Assembly: GCA_946902875.1 (NCBI GenBank)
Contig: OX336340.1
Span: 16,817,566-16,881,565, forward strand
Length of the DNA: 64,000 bases
Direction of reading: 5' to 3'
DNA from: Nematopogon swammerdamellus
Lineage: Eukaryota > Arthropoda > Insecta > Lepidoptera > Adelidae
Of this stretch, positions 23,513-35,273 are shown one piece after another (position 1 is the first letter of the stretch; each line of letters begins with the position of its first letter). A program made the position numbers and the translations under genes. Under the pieces are notes generated by a model that was given only the letters and a program-made list of their open reading frames with translations, was not told the origin of the DNA and ran no database searches.

Positions 23513-23885
23513 CTTTTAAAGTACCGGCCCCACACGGTACAAACTGTATTCCGCTCCGGCTAAAGCGGGCTGAATAAAAAACGTGAACTGCAGATATCCA
23601 ATTAAAAATCTCTTACGGATCTGCCAAGTCAAATATAGAAGTGTTTGCTCTCACGAAAGCAAAACCGATCACAGCGGAAGTTTCGCTAAGACATACATGT
23701 AAGTAAGAGCAAACAAGGAAATTGTTCAGCAGAGAAAACGCCCTTCGTGTAAATAGGGGCGAAGGTCACGTTTTGGAAGGCAGAGACGACTTTGCAGTAA
23801 GACTTGTTCTTGCTATAGGCCAAATTCATCGGCAGTAGGTCGACTGTGAGAAAAGAATGTTCGATATGTCCAAGTTTCTTTTTAA

Positions 23886-24658
23886 CCCCCGACGATAAAA
23901 GAGGGGTGTTATAAGTTTAACGTGTGTGTGTATGTGTGTAAAGGTGTAAGGGTGTGTGTGTATGTGTAAGGGTGTGTCTGTCTGTGGCATCGTAGCTCCC
24001 AAACGGATGTACCGATTTGGATGCGGTTTTTTTATTAGAAACCTAGTTTAATCGGGATGGTTGTAAGCTATGTTTGTAATCAAGTGATTATGTAATCAAA
24101 AAATTAATTATATTTAAAAGTGGATCGATTTGCATGCGGTTTTTTTTAAAAAGCTCGAAATAAAAGTTACATTTCAAATTAAAAAAAAACCGACCCTTAA
24201 AAACTCAAAAATAATTTCCGTTTACTTACTTAAAGGAGTCGGGGAACCGCTTATTAAATACCCGCGCAGCTCTGAGTGTTCATATTTTATTTACTTTGCG
24301 GTCCCCCGCCTCCTTTAAGTAAGTAAACGGAAATTGTTTTTGACTTTTAAGGGTCGGGGTTTTTAAAATTTGAAATTCAACTTTTATTTCAAGCTTTAAA
24401 AAATACCGCATGCATATCGGTCCACTTTTTATTAATTGTTTTATTACCTTATTACAGGATTACAAACATAGCTAAGAACCATCCCGATTAAACCAGTTTT
24501 CTAATAAAAAAAACCACATCCAAATCGGTTTATCCGTTTGGGAGCTACGATGCCACAGACGGACACACCCTAACACCCATAAACCCATATACACATATGT
24601 ACTTACAGACGTACACACACACGTTAAACTTATAACACCCCTATTTTTGCGTCGGGGG
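23886..24658. mobile_element. TTAA-flanked fold-back element, 773 bp
   Basis: Tips CCCCCGACG and CGTCGGGGG are bordered by TTAA at 23882-23885 and 24659-24662. The two halves are inverse copies over about 350 bases each (for example AGGGGTGTTATAAGTTTAAC and its inverse), ending in perfect 25-base inner arms (24214-24238 and 24310-24334) around a 71-base loop. TTAA plus CCC tips suggests a non-autonomous piggyBac-type element; no coding sequence of its own is visible. Confidence 0.8.
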
Positions 24659-24662
24659 TTAA

Positions 24663-25276
24663 AAACGAATGCTTTCTGTATCCTCTATCGACGCATCGCA
24701 CAAGTCCCTCCAATCCGCGCGCCTCAGTATGTGGCAGGAAGAAATTGTGAGTTCTAACATCGCCTATTTACACTCTCACTGCTTCTGTGTTGCTCTTTCC
24801 TTCGTTTCTCTGCCCAGCATCGTTACACAAGAAATTCAGAAGTGTCATTCGTGGACGATGTTCTTACGTGAGCTCGCGGGTATATTTTGTGCGTGAATTT
24901 TTTTTCATATAAAATATTTCCATGAAGAAAAAAAATCCATGGAACCTGATCTTATGCTTGGCTACAATGATATTATAAGTTAAAAGGAGGTAGATAGGTT
25001 ATCTGAGCTCCCAAGCGACACATTAAATACAAGACCACAGTCCTGTCTGAAGTTAGTCGCCCGCCAACTACGCACGCGTTCGGACCGCTAACCACGAGCC
25101 GCTAACACATCGAAAATGCCGTCGGGTGTAATGAGATTGTGCACTAATTCTAACAATTCGAATAAGACTATTCGAGTCGGCGCATCACTTTATAGTTCTT
25201 CCTCTCAACTTTTCAAGGACGTGCCATGTGTGAGCACTGAATCTCATTTAGATAACCTATCTTTCCTAAAATATCA
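24663..25276. other. No recognised feature
   Basis: A frame from 25116 begins MPSGVMRLCTNSNN but lacks any further domain sign. Confidence 0.4.
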
Positions 25277-25440
25277 TTGCTTGGCTACATCACCTACCAC
25301 ACCCCTGATGTCAATCTGCCATACATTAGTGAACTATGGAAGTGCTTTCATTTGGTCGTGCCGGCTAAACTGAACTGAACGGAAAAGACCAGCTATTGTC
25401 CATACATAGCCGATTCGACAGACCTTCGTTGCCCAACTAA
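25277..25440 (-). mobile_element. Family A SINE, diverged 3' part
   Basis: TTGGCTACATCACCTACCAC, GTCGTGCCGGCTAAACTGAA and CATAGCCGATTCGACAGACC are recognisable. Confidence 0.65.
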
Positions 25441-26098
25441 CATTATGGAAGACAGGCGTTATGAGAGCTGTTTAATAGAGTCCCATTCTTATACAGGTTT
25501 AAGGTTCTATAGTGACTTTACAATAGCTTTAGTAAGTGCTATAAGGGTAGGACAAGAGCTCTACAGTAGTGACGCGTTATATTAATCCAATATACCACTT
25601 TAAGATCTAAAACAACCTGCCGTTAGCACCAATTTGTTTGTTGGGTGAGAGCGGTGATTGTCAAACCCCTGTATTAAGATAAGGGAAGGGGCCTACAGTT
25701 TTGCGTGGCATCCAAACGACACTTCAATTAAATTAAACGGTCATGATCATGACACCACGGAAGTGCGAGGCGGCCTCGAAAATACAGTTCCCGGCAGAAA
25801 ATAATGAGTGTCGACCTTTAGAAAGAGACAATCCGGTCAAAGCGACAGGGATGACGCTCTACACGTTGATCGACAACTGCATGGGACACATGCTGTTGTC
25901 GATCAACAAATTATATCTCTAATACTGGTGTCGACTTTTGTAGTAGGTACATATTATTAAAAGAAACCTTAAAATATGTTCATCCGAGATCCGACCGATA
26001 CTGCGTTAACTCTTGTTAAGAGACTCTACTTAGGACCTAGAGTCTAGGTAAGCAGCTTGCCATTGCACAATTTAGGATGAATTAAAAATAATTATGTA
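25441..26098. other. Mostly unassigned; MITE relative inside
   Basis: AATAATGAGTGTCGACCTTT to GACAATCCGG (25798-25834) is related to the MITE at 31744-31891. Confidence 0.4.
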
Positions 26099-26253
26099 AA
26101 TTTTTTTTTTGTTATGGAAACTGACACGGTCGGCTACATCACCTACAATATCCGTGTTTTTAGCCCATAACACCGGGTGAACTAGGTGCCATGCCAGTGC
26201 TTCCCTTCGGTCGTGCCGGCTACACTGAACTGGACGGAAAACACAAACTATTT
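26099..26253 (-). mobile_element. Family A SINE, 3' part, head-to-tail with the next copy
   Basis: T run then GTTATGGAAACTGACACGGT to CACAAACTATTTAAA; 12 bases later a second copy starts with its own T run. Confidence 0.8.
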
Positions 26254-26264
26254 AAAAACAATTT

Positions 26265-26494
26265 TTTATAGAAACTGACACGGTTGGCTAAATCACCTAC
26301 AACATCCGTGATGTCAGCCCATAACACCGGGTGAAATAGGTGCCATGTCAGTGCTTCCCCCTTTGATCGTGCCGGCTACACTGAACTGGTCGGAAAACAC
26401 TAACTATTTACATAGCCGTTTCGACCGACGTTTCATTCAGTGCGGTGGTACTAACCCGGGCGGGTTGAACCCTACCACCGAGTAAAGCAAGAAA
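26265..26494 (-). mobile_element. Family A SINE, 3' two-thirds
   Basis: TTTTTTATAGAAACTGACAC through GTACTAACCCGGGCGGGTTG to the AGTAAAGCAAGAAAGGAG region; head missing. Confidence 0.85.
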
Positions 26495-26739
26495 GGAGAA
26501 ATGTTTAGGCCACAAACGTGGCGCGGACCGGATAAAGTGGCGACGCGGGCCGTAGTTTGGAGAACCCTGCTCTACAACCTGACGGTCTCTTTCTAAAGCT
26601 CGACACGCATTATTTGCTGCCGGTAACTGTACTTCGTGCGCGATTGCTGAGCGATGAACGCTGAAACTCATATACCCTCCGCGAGTGTCACAAGTGCGGC
26701 GCGTCGTCTCGCGGGAAGGAAGTGTGATTACATACATCA

Positions 26740-26830
26740 GGAGGAGGCTTCATACCTGTTTTGGAGGATTTATCTCCTAATACATATTATATTTTATAAA
26801 TTTTATGATTCTCAGCTTGATAAGCTATAC
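26740..26830 (+). pseudogene. 3' end remnant related to the VETLGPW fragment
   Basis: GAGGAGGCTTCATACCTGTT onward resembles the sequence after 15100 (GGAGGAGGTGTCCCTTCTAT, then TTATAAA-rich). Confidence 0.4.
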
Positions 26831-26987
26831 TGCAATACTTATTCTATGTAGAATACGAAACACTTTCGTATCCTAGATAGAATGTGTATATACATTTTTC
26901 ATAGGTCTCTTGATAACATGTTTCTTTACAGTTCGCTTAAATATAATCATCAATGCTAATAAAAATATCTAAGGGATGGTAATGGGA

Positions 26988-27333
26988 GTAAGTTACTTTG
27001 TTTTATGAGATACTGCGTTTGTAGACTCTATGTATGCTATAAAAAGTAAATTTACGATTTCTAGAAATCGTTTCTGTATGTATGTATGTATGTTCCTCCA
27101 TAACTCTTAAACCAATCATCCAAATTCGATGAAACTTAGCACAAGCACATTTTACTATACAGGACACAGGATAGGCTAGGAAATACAATTCAGTTCCGAT
27201 TACGCTAAGATGTGGCTCTCATACAAACCTGATTGTTCCGCGCGACGAAATAAAGGTACGATAGCGGGCTTATTTACTTTCTTATTTTTAAATACGAATT
27301 CCACGCGAACGAAGCCGCGGCCAAGAGCTATAT
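26988..27333 (-). mobile_element. GCGGCTTCGCTCGCGTG-family repeat
   Basis: Inverse relative of 43981-44330: TTACTTTGTTTTATGAGATA, (TATG)n, CCTCCATAACTCTTAAACC, GCTAAGATGTGGCTCTCATA and CGCGAACGAAGCCGCGGCC. Confidence 0.6.
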
Positions 27334-28917
27334 AAAATAATTCATTCGTGCAGCGTTTTTTAAATCAAGATGACTAGCAAGAATTAATGTACCCGCCATA
27401 TTTTTTAACAATGTATTTAAGATAATTTATAACATTCTACACAAAAGTCTTCAATGCTCAGCAAATACATCAAGTATCTAAATGAAGACGTCAACAAAAG
27501 TCCTCCGGTTATTTAATACAAAACCAAATTTTCCTCAATATCATCTCGCGTGATCTCTCATTCCCTTCTATTAATCGCCTCGGAGCGTTTTCACTTCAGC
27601 GCGCTTCCACAGAGGGAACCTGTCGGGAATCAGTGAATATTAATACTAGATAATTAGAATTTCTGATGTAAGCCGTAGTACCTGTATGTGTATGAATATA
27701 TCTTAACACGTAGATATGTCTTTACAACCTTTTCGAATTAACTAGCTAGAACATTTTAACGTCGACTACTAATGTGGCGTGCCCGTATGATTACGAGACG
27801 GTTCTACAGATGTACTTATACACTATGTCAATCTTATTAAAGTGATCTTATGTGTATCGCATACCCCGTTCGTTTCAAATCTGTCGAAAATTATTCTCAG
27901 CTACATAGAGTAAGCATCGGTGAATTTTGACCAAATCTTCTATCTTATCGTAATTAAAGTTCTACAACAGCGTAGCAGAAAGTTGTGGCAATTGAGTGTA
28001 GGTGCAGTTTAGAAAGATATTTCAGTCAAAGTTAGGTAGAAAAGCCTAAGGCGCCGTTTTCTTAACAAAGTTGGCTCACGGTGGGCAATCATTAGATCTG
28101 CGAGCTTGTCAACCTGTTGAACAATTATTGGAAAATGTTTGATGTTCTTGAAAATAATGGTATACCTACCGCATAACACATAAGTACTTTGCTAAATTAG
28201 TCTAAAAGCGTCACAATATTGCAAGACTCGATTTTAGAATTTTTTGAAATTTTTTTAGGGCTTTTATCAATAATTTGTTAAGAATCTGATTTATAAATTA
28301 GAAATATCGACTGTTAGAATCTCAGGTTCTACGATTACCCCTTGTTGAGGTACGGAACCTAAAAAGATAAAAACTCATAATTATTATTTTGTTGCAGGAA
28401 CGTAACCTGCAGTGCCTTGGAGGAAATAGGAGCGATGACTTTCAGTTATATGTCGAAAATTTTGGAAAAATACCACTTTCTTCAACTGTCGGCTAGAGTA
28501 AATCCAAAATTTATTTACTGGTAAAACTAATTCCTATTTAACAGTATTTTATTTCTGTAGAGACACCAAATTATTCGATATTTCAGGCGCATTCGATATA
28601 ACATTTTTATATTGTGAATTTTAATATTACTTGTGTTTTCAGCTTCGCTCCGCAAAATGGAGGCACACAAATGCTGATGTTAATAATTTAACGAAATATT
28701 TTCTTCTTGAAAGAAAAATAAATAACGTCGCGGGAGATTTTCCTCTTTCCGTTGTCGCCTCGAAACCTTTTGATAATCTGCCCTTTTATCATAGTCCTAA
28801 ATTCGGAAGCTTAAAAGTTTTAACACGTACCTTCACGTTTAATGTTATTTTAGTTACCCATGAAAACTTGTTGCATTAAGGCCTACTAAGGGATTTAATG
28901 TGTTAAATTGATAAACT
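27334..28917. other. No recognised gene
   Basis: The longest frame (28631-28879) has no recognisable motif; a small repeat piece lies at 28310-28368. Confidence 0.45.
28310..28368 (+). mobile_element. AGTGCGAGTC repeat, end fragment
   Basis: Only the last part (GAGGTACGGAACCTAAAAAG) is recognisable. Confidence 0.35.
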
Positions 28918-28927
28918 TAGATTGATT

Positions 28928-29280
28928 TTGTTTTTTTTTTATGATGAAATCATTTATTTAATCAAGTAATTAAGTAATCAAAACAATTAATAAAGATCTA
29001 AAACTAATAACTAAAACTAACCTAAAACATAACTTACCTATCTAACAAAAGAAAAATTAACAAGGACCTATAAATAAAAAATGTCTTCTAGTTCAGCCGA
29101 GGCAGCCATAGTCCCTAGGACGCTTATAGCGTTCCCTCTTCGAATTTCTAGGCTTATGCGGCGTATGAAGTAAGCCTTGGCACGTACCTCACCGGACTTA
29201 TCCACTAGCAATTTCCCGATGGTTTCAGCAAAAGCCAGTGCGTCTGGTGACCACGCACCAAGGGTTTCCACCGCAAAACC
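28928..29280 (-). mobile_element. 5'-truncated LINE insertion with target duplication
   Basis: Encodes on the minus strand GFAVETLGAWSPDALAF and RRISLEIRRGNAISVLGTM (29068-29280), then a 3' UTR and an A-tail (T run 28931-28940). TAGATTGATT occurs immediately on both sides (28918-28927 and 29281-29290), so both boundaries are exact. Confidence 0.85.
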
Positions 29281-29290
29281 TAGATTGATT

Positions 29291-30215
29291 GATTGATAGA
29301 TTGATTAAATCAGGGCGATTATAAATAAGTAAATATATCAATGTATTTACATATTTCATTATTTTTAGATAAACATGCAAATTTAGTGATAAACACACAA
29401 TTTCTATGCATGTAATTAGTAACATAAGTTAGAAATAGACGACCTAGAGATTCTCATAGCAATAATCTCTTGAATTCTTGGCCCATTGCGCATTGGATGG
29501 AAACTTAATTTTACAACAAACAGTTTTTCTTTTTAGTGTTATTACTTTCACTAATTGTAAGGATGTATTGCAAACCCCGAGTCAAAATTCTTAGATTTGT
29601 TTAAAAATTACATAATTTTCTACATATTATAACTGAACACGACTAATGTCGAAATATATTAGATTTGAATGTGTTTTGTAATACACATTTTAAATATATA
29701 TACAAATATAATTTTGAAGAAGTTCCGTGCTAACTTTAAACCCGCTGAGTCTCGAGCCGCATGCTGTGTAAGCTTACTATAAGCTGGGGTTTAATGTAAA
29801 CTTCCATTCAACCCCTAGACGAGGTTAAGCTGCACGACACAGCTCGCCGCTGAGCGGTAAAGGTTTGTTGCGAGAAACAAAGGACTGGACATCTGTCGGC
29901 TTGCACCGCTTTCTTTCTTACTAGCTGTTCTTAGGGGCTTCGCCTCGGGGCAAAATATCCTCTAACCGTCCTAAGATGTGCCAGAAAACGTCAGTGAAAA
30001 TAAATTGCCTATAAATTGATTGAGTAGTTCTCGATTATTAAGATTCTTAGTTGTGTAAGCACATTGTAAACATGAACACAATTTTTCTGTGGTTTGAAGT
30101 TTACATAAATATAAAGGTTACTTAACCTTATTTATATAGTTGACAGAATAATAAACATCGAGCCGATAAAAAAAACACCGCTAATAAAACACGAATAAGA
30201 AATATGAGGTAAATA
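29291..30215. other. No recognised feature
   Basis: A repeat start-like GGGGCTTCGCCTCGGGGCAA at about 29936-29955 is the only hint. Confidence 0.4.
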
Positions 30216-30282
30216 AAAAAACCGGCCAAGTACGAGTCCGACTCGCGCACCGAAGTTTCCGCACCACAAAAAAAAGGTATTT
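30216..30282 (+). mobile_element. AGTGCGAGTC repeat, first 65 bases
   Basis: AACCGGCCAAGTACGAGTCC to TTTCCGCACCACAAAAAAAA, abutting another repeat. Confidence 0.6.
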
Positions 30283-30287
30283 AGCCG

Positions 30288-30352
30288 ATCTCTTGCAACA
30301 CAACACCGATTACTCTGCTTACCCCGATTGTCGCCACACAGCGTGATGGTGT
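30288..30352 (+). mobile_element. GCATGTCGTAAAAGGCGAC repeat, hairpin-end piece
   Basis: TGCAACACAACACCGATTAC and TACCCCGATTGTCGCCACAC. Confidence 0.5.
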
Positions 30353-30892
30353 GACGAGAACTATTGAGGAACTATACGTTCACATGAGGAACACACTAAA
30401 TATACATTTGTGTCATTGAAATGTTGTTAAAACTCAACAACTGTAACAAAATAAATTAAATTTTTTTTAAAAAAGTTCTTCATTTATAGACCATTGTTTT
30501 GAACAACAACAACATCGTAAAACGCAGATTTCCATCATAAGGGCTGTTTCAACGAAAATCCGGGGCACACGTAGAAAAATAAACTTTAAGGGTTTAACAC
30601 GGCGCTGGCCTATTTTCTATCGAAGAAAAATAAGACCTGAAAACTGAAGAAGAATAGCGAGGAGAGAACACTAGGTGAAGAGATGGCTGCGTTCAACTTC
30701 AGATTATGAGAATGCGGCTTGTTTGCTAAATGTAATCTATTACAATTTGCAATATAGAATATTATTCAAACAAAGTGCATCTGTTCTGTGTAATAGGTCA
30801 TTATGTAAATTGTTTTGTTTAATTTAGCAGTGCAGCGCTAGAAGTTGTACAACAGCAGAGCTAATTAGCAGCCAAGCCGGCCTCGTTCGACT

Positions 30893-31097
30893 ATAGGGTT
30901 GCCATATCGAAATTCTTGAAAAGAGGACCAGAAAACGTGAGCGGACTATCCTTCAACATAAAACATAATATTATGAAGTATACATTTGGAGAACACTTTC
31001 TGTCGGTCGATACATTAAATTTGTCCTCCCGGGACTTCCACGGACACATTAAAAACCTGACCCTGTCCGAGAAAACACGCACGAACGGCAACCCTAT
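30893..31097. mobile_element. MITE, 205 bp, ATAGGGTTGCC ends
   Basis: ATAGGGTTGCC (30893-30903) and its exact inverse (31087-31097). Open reading through it on both strands is incidental. Confidence 0.6.
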
Positions 31098-31370
31098 CCG
31101 CATGAAATACGAGCCGTATGCGGAAACTTTGCAATTACACAAAACTTTGTTTCGTCGCGAGATGTCGCGCAGAACGGCGGCGGCGACGCCATTGTGCATT
31201 GAATTAGTGTGCGTAATTCTGATGCGACCACCTACGAAAAACGTTACAAACTTTTACTCTGCGACATACAAACAGACATACGGACAGAGATAATCGTGCA
31301 ATAGCGTTTTACAAGTATCGTTTTGCACGCTGAACAGAAAACTAGTTACAGTACGCAGCTGTAAAATGTC

Positions 31371-31744
31371 AGCCTCGGTAGCTCAGTGGTGCGGTCGGTC
31401 GACTGTTGTTAAGCAAAGCTGAGCGCGGTCAGTTATTGGATGGGTGACCGCTCGACCGTTGGAGGCTTCCACCGTGGTTCCACGTTAAAGTGTATGTCCC
31501 TTCCCTTCTTACCTTACCTGGGTTCGTACCACAGCACTGAGCGAAACGTCGGTCGAAACGGCTATGTAAATAGTTCGTGTTTTCCGTCCAGTTCAGTGAA
31601 GTGAAGGGAAGCCTGACATGACCGACATGAAATGAAGGGAAGCCTGACATGACAACTATTTCACACGGTGTTATGGGCTGACATCACGGATACGTTTGTA
31701 TATAATAGGTGATGTAGTCAAAGGTGTTAGTTTCCATAAAAAAA
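31371..31744 (+). mobile_element. Family A SINE, full length, forward orientation
   Basis: Best copy for reading the head: AGCCTCGGTAGCTCAGTGG (31371-31389, tRNA-like box A), then the 5S-like block 31408-31452 (GTTAAGC ... GGATGGGTGACCGCT), then GTGGTTCCACG (box B-like remnant). A short internal duplication (GAAGGGAAGCCTGACATGA twice, 31602-31650). Ends TTAGTTTCCATAAAAAAAA. Confidence 0.9.
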
Positions 31745-31891
31745 AGTAAATAATGAACATCGAGCTTAGAAAAAGGCAATCCGTTTGTAGAGCGTCGTCT
31801 CTATCGCACAGAGACGTCCGAGTTCGTGCGACAGGGACGACGGTTTACAGCCGGATTGTCTCTTTCTAAAGCTCCATGTTCATTATTTACT
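31744..31891. mobile_element. MITE, about 148 bp, AGTAAATAATGAACAT ends
   Basis: AGTAAATAATGAACATCGAG and its near-inverse at 31872-31891, with GACAATCCG-type inner arms. Partial relatives are at 25795-25870 and 26576-26640. It abuts the A-tail of a family A SINE. Confidence 0.7.
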
Positions 31892-32510
31892 GCCGCGCAC
31901 TGTACGTTATAAATAATATTACAACAATGATTACAGATTACTGATTAATTGTCAGTGCTAATTTGGGTGGGATTTACCCTTAACCTAGAACGGTGTGTAT
32001 TTAAGTTCTCCTGCAGTATAGAAAAAAATCCGGAATATAGAAAAACTCGTGTTCACAACAGAAATGAATTTATCAATTAAAAAATGTAGAGTTAAATACT
32101 CACGATGTGATATCATCACTAATTTCTGTGTGCAATATGTACTACTAAGACAAAGCTTTTAAGCGAACACAAACATATATTTTATGGTTCATGTGCAGTG
32201 ACCATTAATTACTTCCGGTCAGTAAACTCTCTGATATAGTATTCAAGGAGTAAAAAAAATATTAATAGTGTGGTTGTGCCAGAAACACGCAAGGAATTAT
32301 GATGTTCGTGGTTTGTGGGTAACCGCGGGGGGTGGGGAGGAAGGGGCGGGGGTGACGACGGGTTGCATTCCGTAACAGTAAGCGATGTCTTCAGCTAAGA
32401 CTAAATTACTAGCAGTAAGTAGCGAGACCGGGCCAATTCAGTCGCAGAAAAATAGGGAATCTAGTGTTTATTTAAATTGAAATTAATATAATATTGCCAT
32501 TGAGAAAAGC
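31892..32510. other. No recognised feature
   Basis: A G-rich patch (GGGGGGTGGGGAGGAAGGGG, 32328-32347) could form a quadruplex; nothing else seen. Confidence 0.4.
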
Positions 32511-32620
32511 TCATGAAATGAAGGGAAGCACTGACACGGCACCTTCTTCACCCGGTGTTATGGGCTTACATCACGGATGTTGTAAGCGATGTATCCAACC
32601 GTGTCAGTTTCCATAAAAAA
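32511..32620 (+). mobile_element. Family A SINE, 5'-truncated tail
   Basis: TGAAATGAAGGGAAGCACTG to GTGTCAGTTTCCATAAAAAA. Confidence 0.8.
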
Positions 32621-32670
32621 GCTCGATTTCTAGATTGGGCTAGCTAGTCATTAAGCATTGGCTCATGTAC

Positions 32671-32936
32671 CCCGTATACACCCTAGAATTAGCAGGACAT
32701 GTCCCGCGGTATGTTCCAAAATTTACCCCGTATACACCCTAGAATTAGCAAGACATGTCCCGGAGTATGTTCCAATATTTAACCCGTATACACCCTAGAA
32801 TTAGCAAGACATGTCCCGGGTTATGTTCCAATATTTAACCCGCATACACCCTAGAATTAGCAAGACATGTCCCGGGGTATGTTCCAATATTTAACCCGTA
32901 TACACCCTAGAATTAGCAGGACATGTCCCGCGATAT
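32671..32936 (+). repeat. 56-bp satellite, about 4.7 units
   Basis: Units start at 32671, 32727, 32783, 32839 and 32895 with CCCGTATACACCCTAGAATT; each carries GACATGTCCCG around the palindrome GGACATGTCC or AGACATGTCC. The period is exact and there are no unique spacers. Confidence 0.95.
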
Positions 32937-33074
32937 TGACCACCTTATGAATCTCCAGAAATAATGACTTTTGCTCGATGTAAATATGGCTACGGAATTA
33001 CAACCTAATTATTTTACGTTTATTAATTACGTTTTACGAAGTTACGTTTATTAATTGTTGTTTAATGTTTATGT

Positions 33075-33365
33075 TCTAACGGCAAGCACTCGAACTTGTC
33101 ACAATTTTGTTCTATCCGGCTCGATTACACCCACCAAGAAGAACCGGCAAAAAACCACGCATTGTGTTTATTTTTCATTTATTGGTAGTAGTGACTAATC
33201 ACATAATAACATCGCCTACAGTCTATCGAAACACAACTTGAGAGCAAGATTAACAATTTTACTGAGAGTTCTGACTACAAATACTTATTAAAAATATATC
33301 AGGTGTAAAGATACTTTTGTTAATTTTTGATACGTAATTTGTATCAACTCAAGAATGTTAGTACA
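33075..33365 (-). mobile_element. Unclassified interspersed repeat, inverse copy
   Basis: Shares AAGAAGAACCGGCAA, CATCGCCTACAGTCTATCGA and ACTTGAGAGCAAGAT with 40385-40700 in the opposite direction. Confidence 0.5.
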
Positions 33366-33698
33366 TACATTACAAATTCATTACACACACACACGTATAC
33401 GATGTACGATTTGGATTCGATAGTGAATTGACTCGGTGTAACCTTCGCATTTCCGCCTGGAACAAAATTCCAATGTCTAGCGATCCGCAACGAGAAACAA
33501 TTTGCTTGCTGAAAATAGCCGCTGGCCGTTACTTAATACTCGTACACCGCTAACTGAAGGGAATTAGACTGGCTTTATGCTAATCCAATTTGATCTTTTT
33601 TTTTCATTTAAGTACAGTTCTGTGTCTACCTAGAATTGTCGTCTATATCGTGTGTATATACATATGTTTGGTTAGGTCACTCGTTGTTGTACTTATTT

Positions 33699-33850
33699 TT
33701 AGGGTTCCGTAACTCAAAAGAGGAAAAAAAACGGAACCCTTATACGGTCTGTCTGTCTGTCCGACTGTCACAGCTTATTTTCTCCAAATCTACGGGACGA
33801 AAAAAGTTGAAATTTGGCACATTTATATAGTTTGGTGACCCAATCACAGA
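33699..33850 (-). mobile_element. Repeat family GGGTTCCGTA..CTCAAAAG
   Basis: TTTTTAGGGTTCCGTAACTC, AAAACGGAACCCTTATACGG, GTCTGTCTGTCTGTCC, GAAATTTGGCACATTTATAT. A small hairpin of GGGTTCCGT and ACGGAACCC lies at its start. A short relative is at 38653-38690. Confidence 0.6.
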
Positions 33851-34555
33851 CGTATGAGTAAATCAATTTTGGGGGACAAATTAGAAATAAAAATAAAAAG
33901 TTTTATTCAAGTGGGTCATGAGACGTATCAATGAAAAAGGCTCTTTATAAAAATACAAATATGTATATATTAATATAGTTTAAAATATATAGTTTTAGAT
34001 ATATTAAATAAAATACACGAAAATCGGGCATTACAAATTTATCTCCGAAATTACTCAGTCTAACATTTTGAATAAATTTTAAATGTAAAAATTGTAAATG
34101 TAGGCTCTCTCTTATGGTTTGCAGGAAAACATAAAGGAAGTTCTTAAAGTTCTCACGGAAAACGGCATATTACGGAATATAACGGAAATTCAAGCGAGAT
34201 CAACTCGCATTTGACCGCTTATAAATATATGTATATTTTGAATATCCTCTTCGTCTGTCGTGTCGTTTTGCGTTAATTAGATAAACTTAATACTGGAGAA
34301 TTTTTGTTTTACAGGTTATTTATTATACGACAATAATGAACTTTCCAGGTACTTTAAATGTATTTTAGGAGCTGCCGTTAGAAGATCAGCAGAAAAGACG
34401 TTTAACGACATTGGACTTTCTTCACGATTTTTAAAGATTATTTTAATTTTATGTTTATTTTTACTATGTTTTATTAATTTATCAGAAGAACTTTCCTATT
34501 TGTTTTCACCGAAATTATCCGACCCCAATTATCCAACTAGTTTCTGGTATGAGCA
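33851..34555. other. No recognised feature
   Basis: AT-rich up to the C19 run. Confidence 0.45.
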
Positions 34556-34732
34556 CCCCCCCCCCCCCCCCCCCTTAATTTTTTACTATAATTTTTTTAT
34601 TATTTAACAGTATATCCGCCATTTTATATAACACATATTCTGTGAAAATTTCGACCGGCTGCCTATTACGGTTTAAAAGATTCAGCACTTACAGACGGAC
34701 TGACGGCGGCGCCGGCGTAGGCTTATTAGGGC
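34556..34732 (+). mobile_element. C19 run followed by truncated AGTGCGAGTC repeat
   Basis: An uninterrupted run of 19 C (34556-34574) precedes TTTCGACCGGCTGCCTATTA and GGCGTAGGCTTATTAG. The run marks the 5' break of the repeat and may be length-variable. Confidence 0.6.
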
Positions 34733-35131
34733 GGAAACAAGACTCAAACCGTGCTAACCGAGCACTGATGATTGAAACATGAATCGTATGCAGATGTAAA
34801 TAGGTGCGAGATTCATTCGACGCGTGCGGTGGCTGATACGTCTCGCCGACGATGAACGTTTGCGCGAAAATCATACTATAATATATTAAATTTCACGTGT
34901 TGGAAAGATGGAAATAAAAAAAATTTTCTAGGTACTTTAGTAGGGAAAAATATTATCTATATTTCAATGAGGGTCTTGTATTGAAACAATTTATGCTTCT
35001 CAAGATAAGTTAACTTGAAAGTAAAATTTTCGTACTTTTCGTTATTTATTTAACACCTTTCCAAAGTAGTAAAATATATATTTTTAGCTATGCTTGTTAC
35101 ATATATTTTTCACCCTTATCACTAGAATTAA

Positions 35132-35273
35132 CCTACACCGCGTACTACGCTAGGCGCCGTGTTCTGCGCATCTTTTTGAAACTAAGTTTGCAAATCTATC
35201 ACTAGAGGCGCTGCTCCGTTTCTCCATACAAAATGATGCGGAGAACACGGCGTAGCGTAGTACGCGGTGTAGG
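35132..35273. mobile_element. TTAA-flanked MITE, 142 bp
   Basis: Perfect 21-base inverted ends starting CCTACACCGCGTACTACGCT, extending imperfectly to GCCGTGTTCT, with TTAA on both sides (35128-35131 and 35274-35277). A non-autonomous piggyBac-type element by target and tip. Confidence 0.8.

Noticed and set aside
25116..25373. Possible THAP-type start (MPSG..CTNSNN)
   Set aside because: Only the first residues resemble a THAP domain; the later conserved Cys/His and AVPTIF-type signature are absent, and the frame runs into a SINE.
31408..31452. 5S rRNA gene
   Set aside because: Only about 45 bases of the internal promoter region are present, inside a dispersed SINE.
32671..32936. CRISPR-like array
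   Set aside because: Uninterrupted 56-bp tandem units without unique spacers, in a eukaryotic genome.
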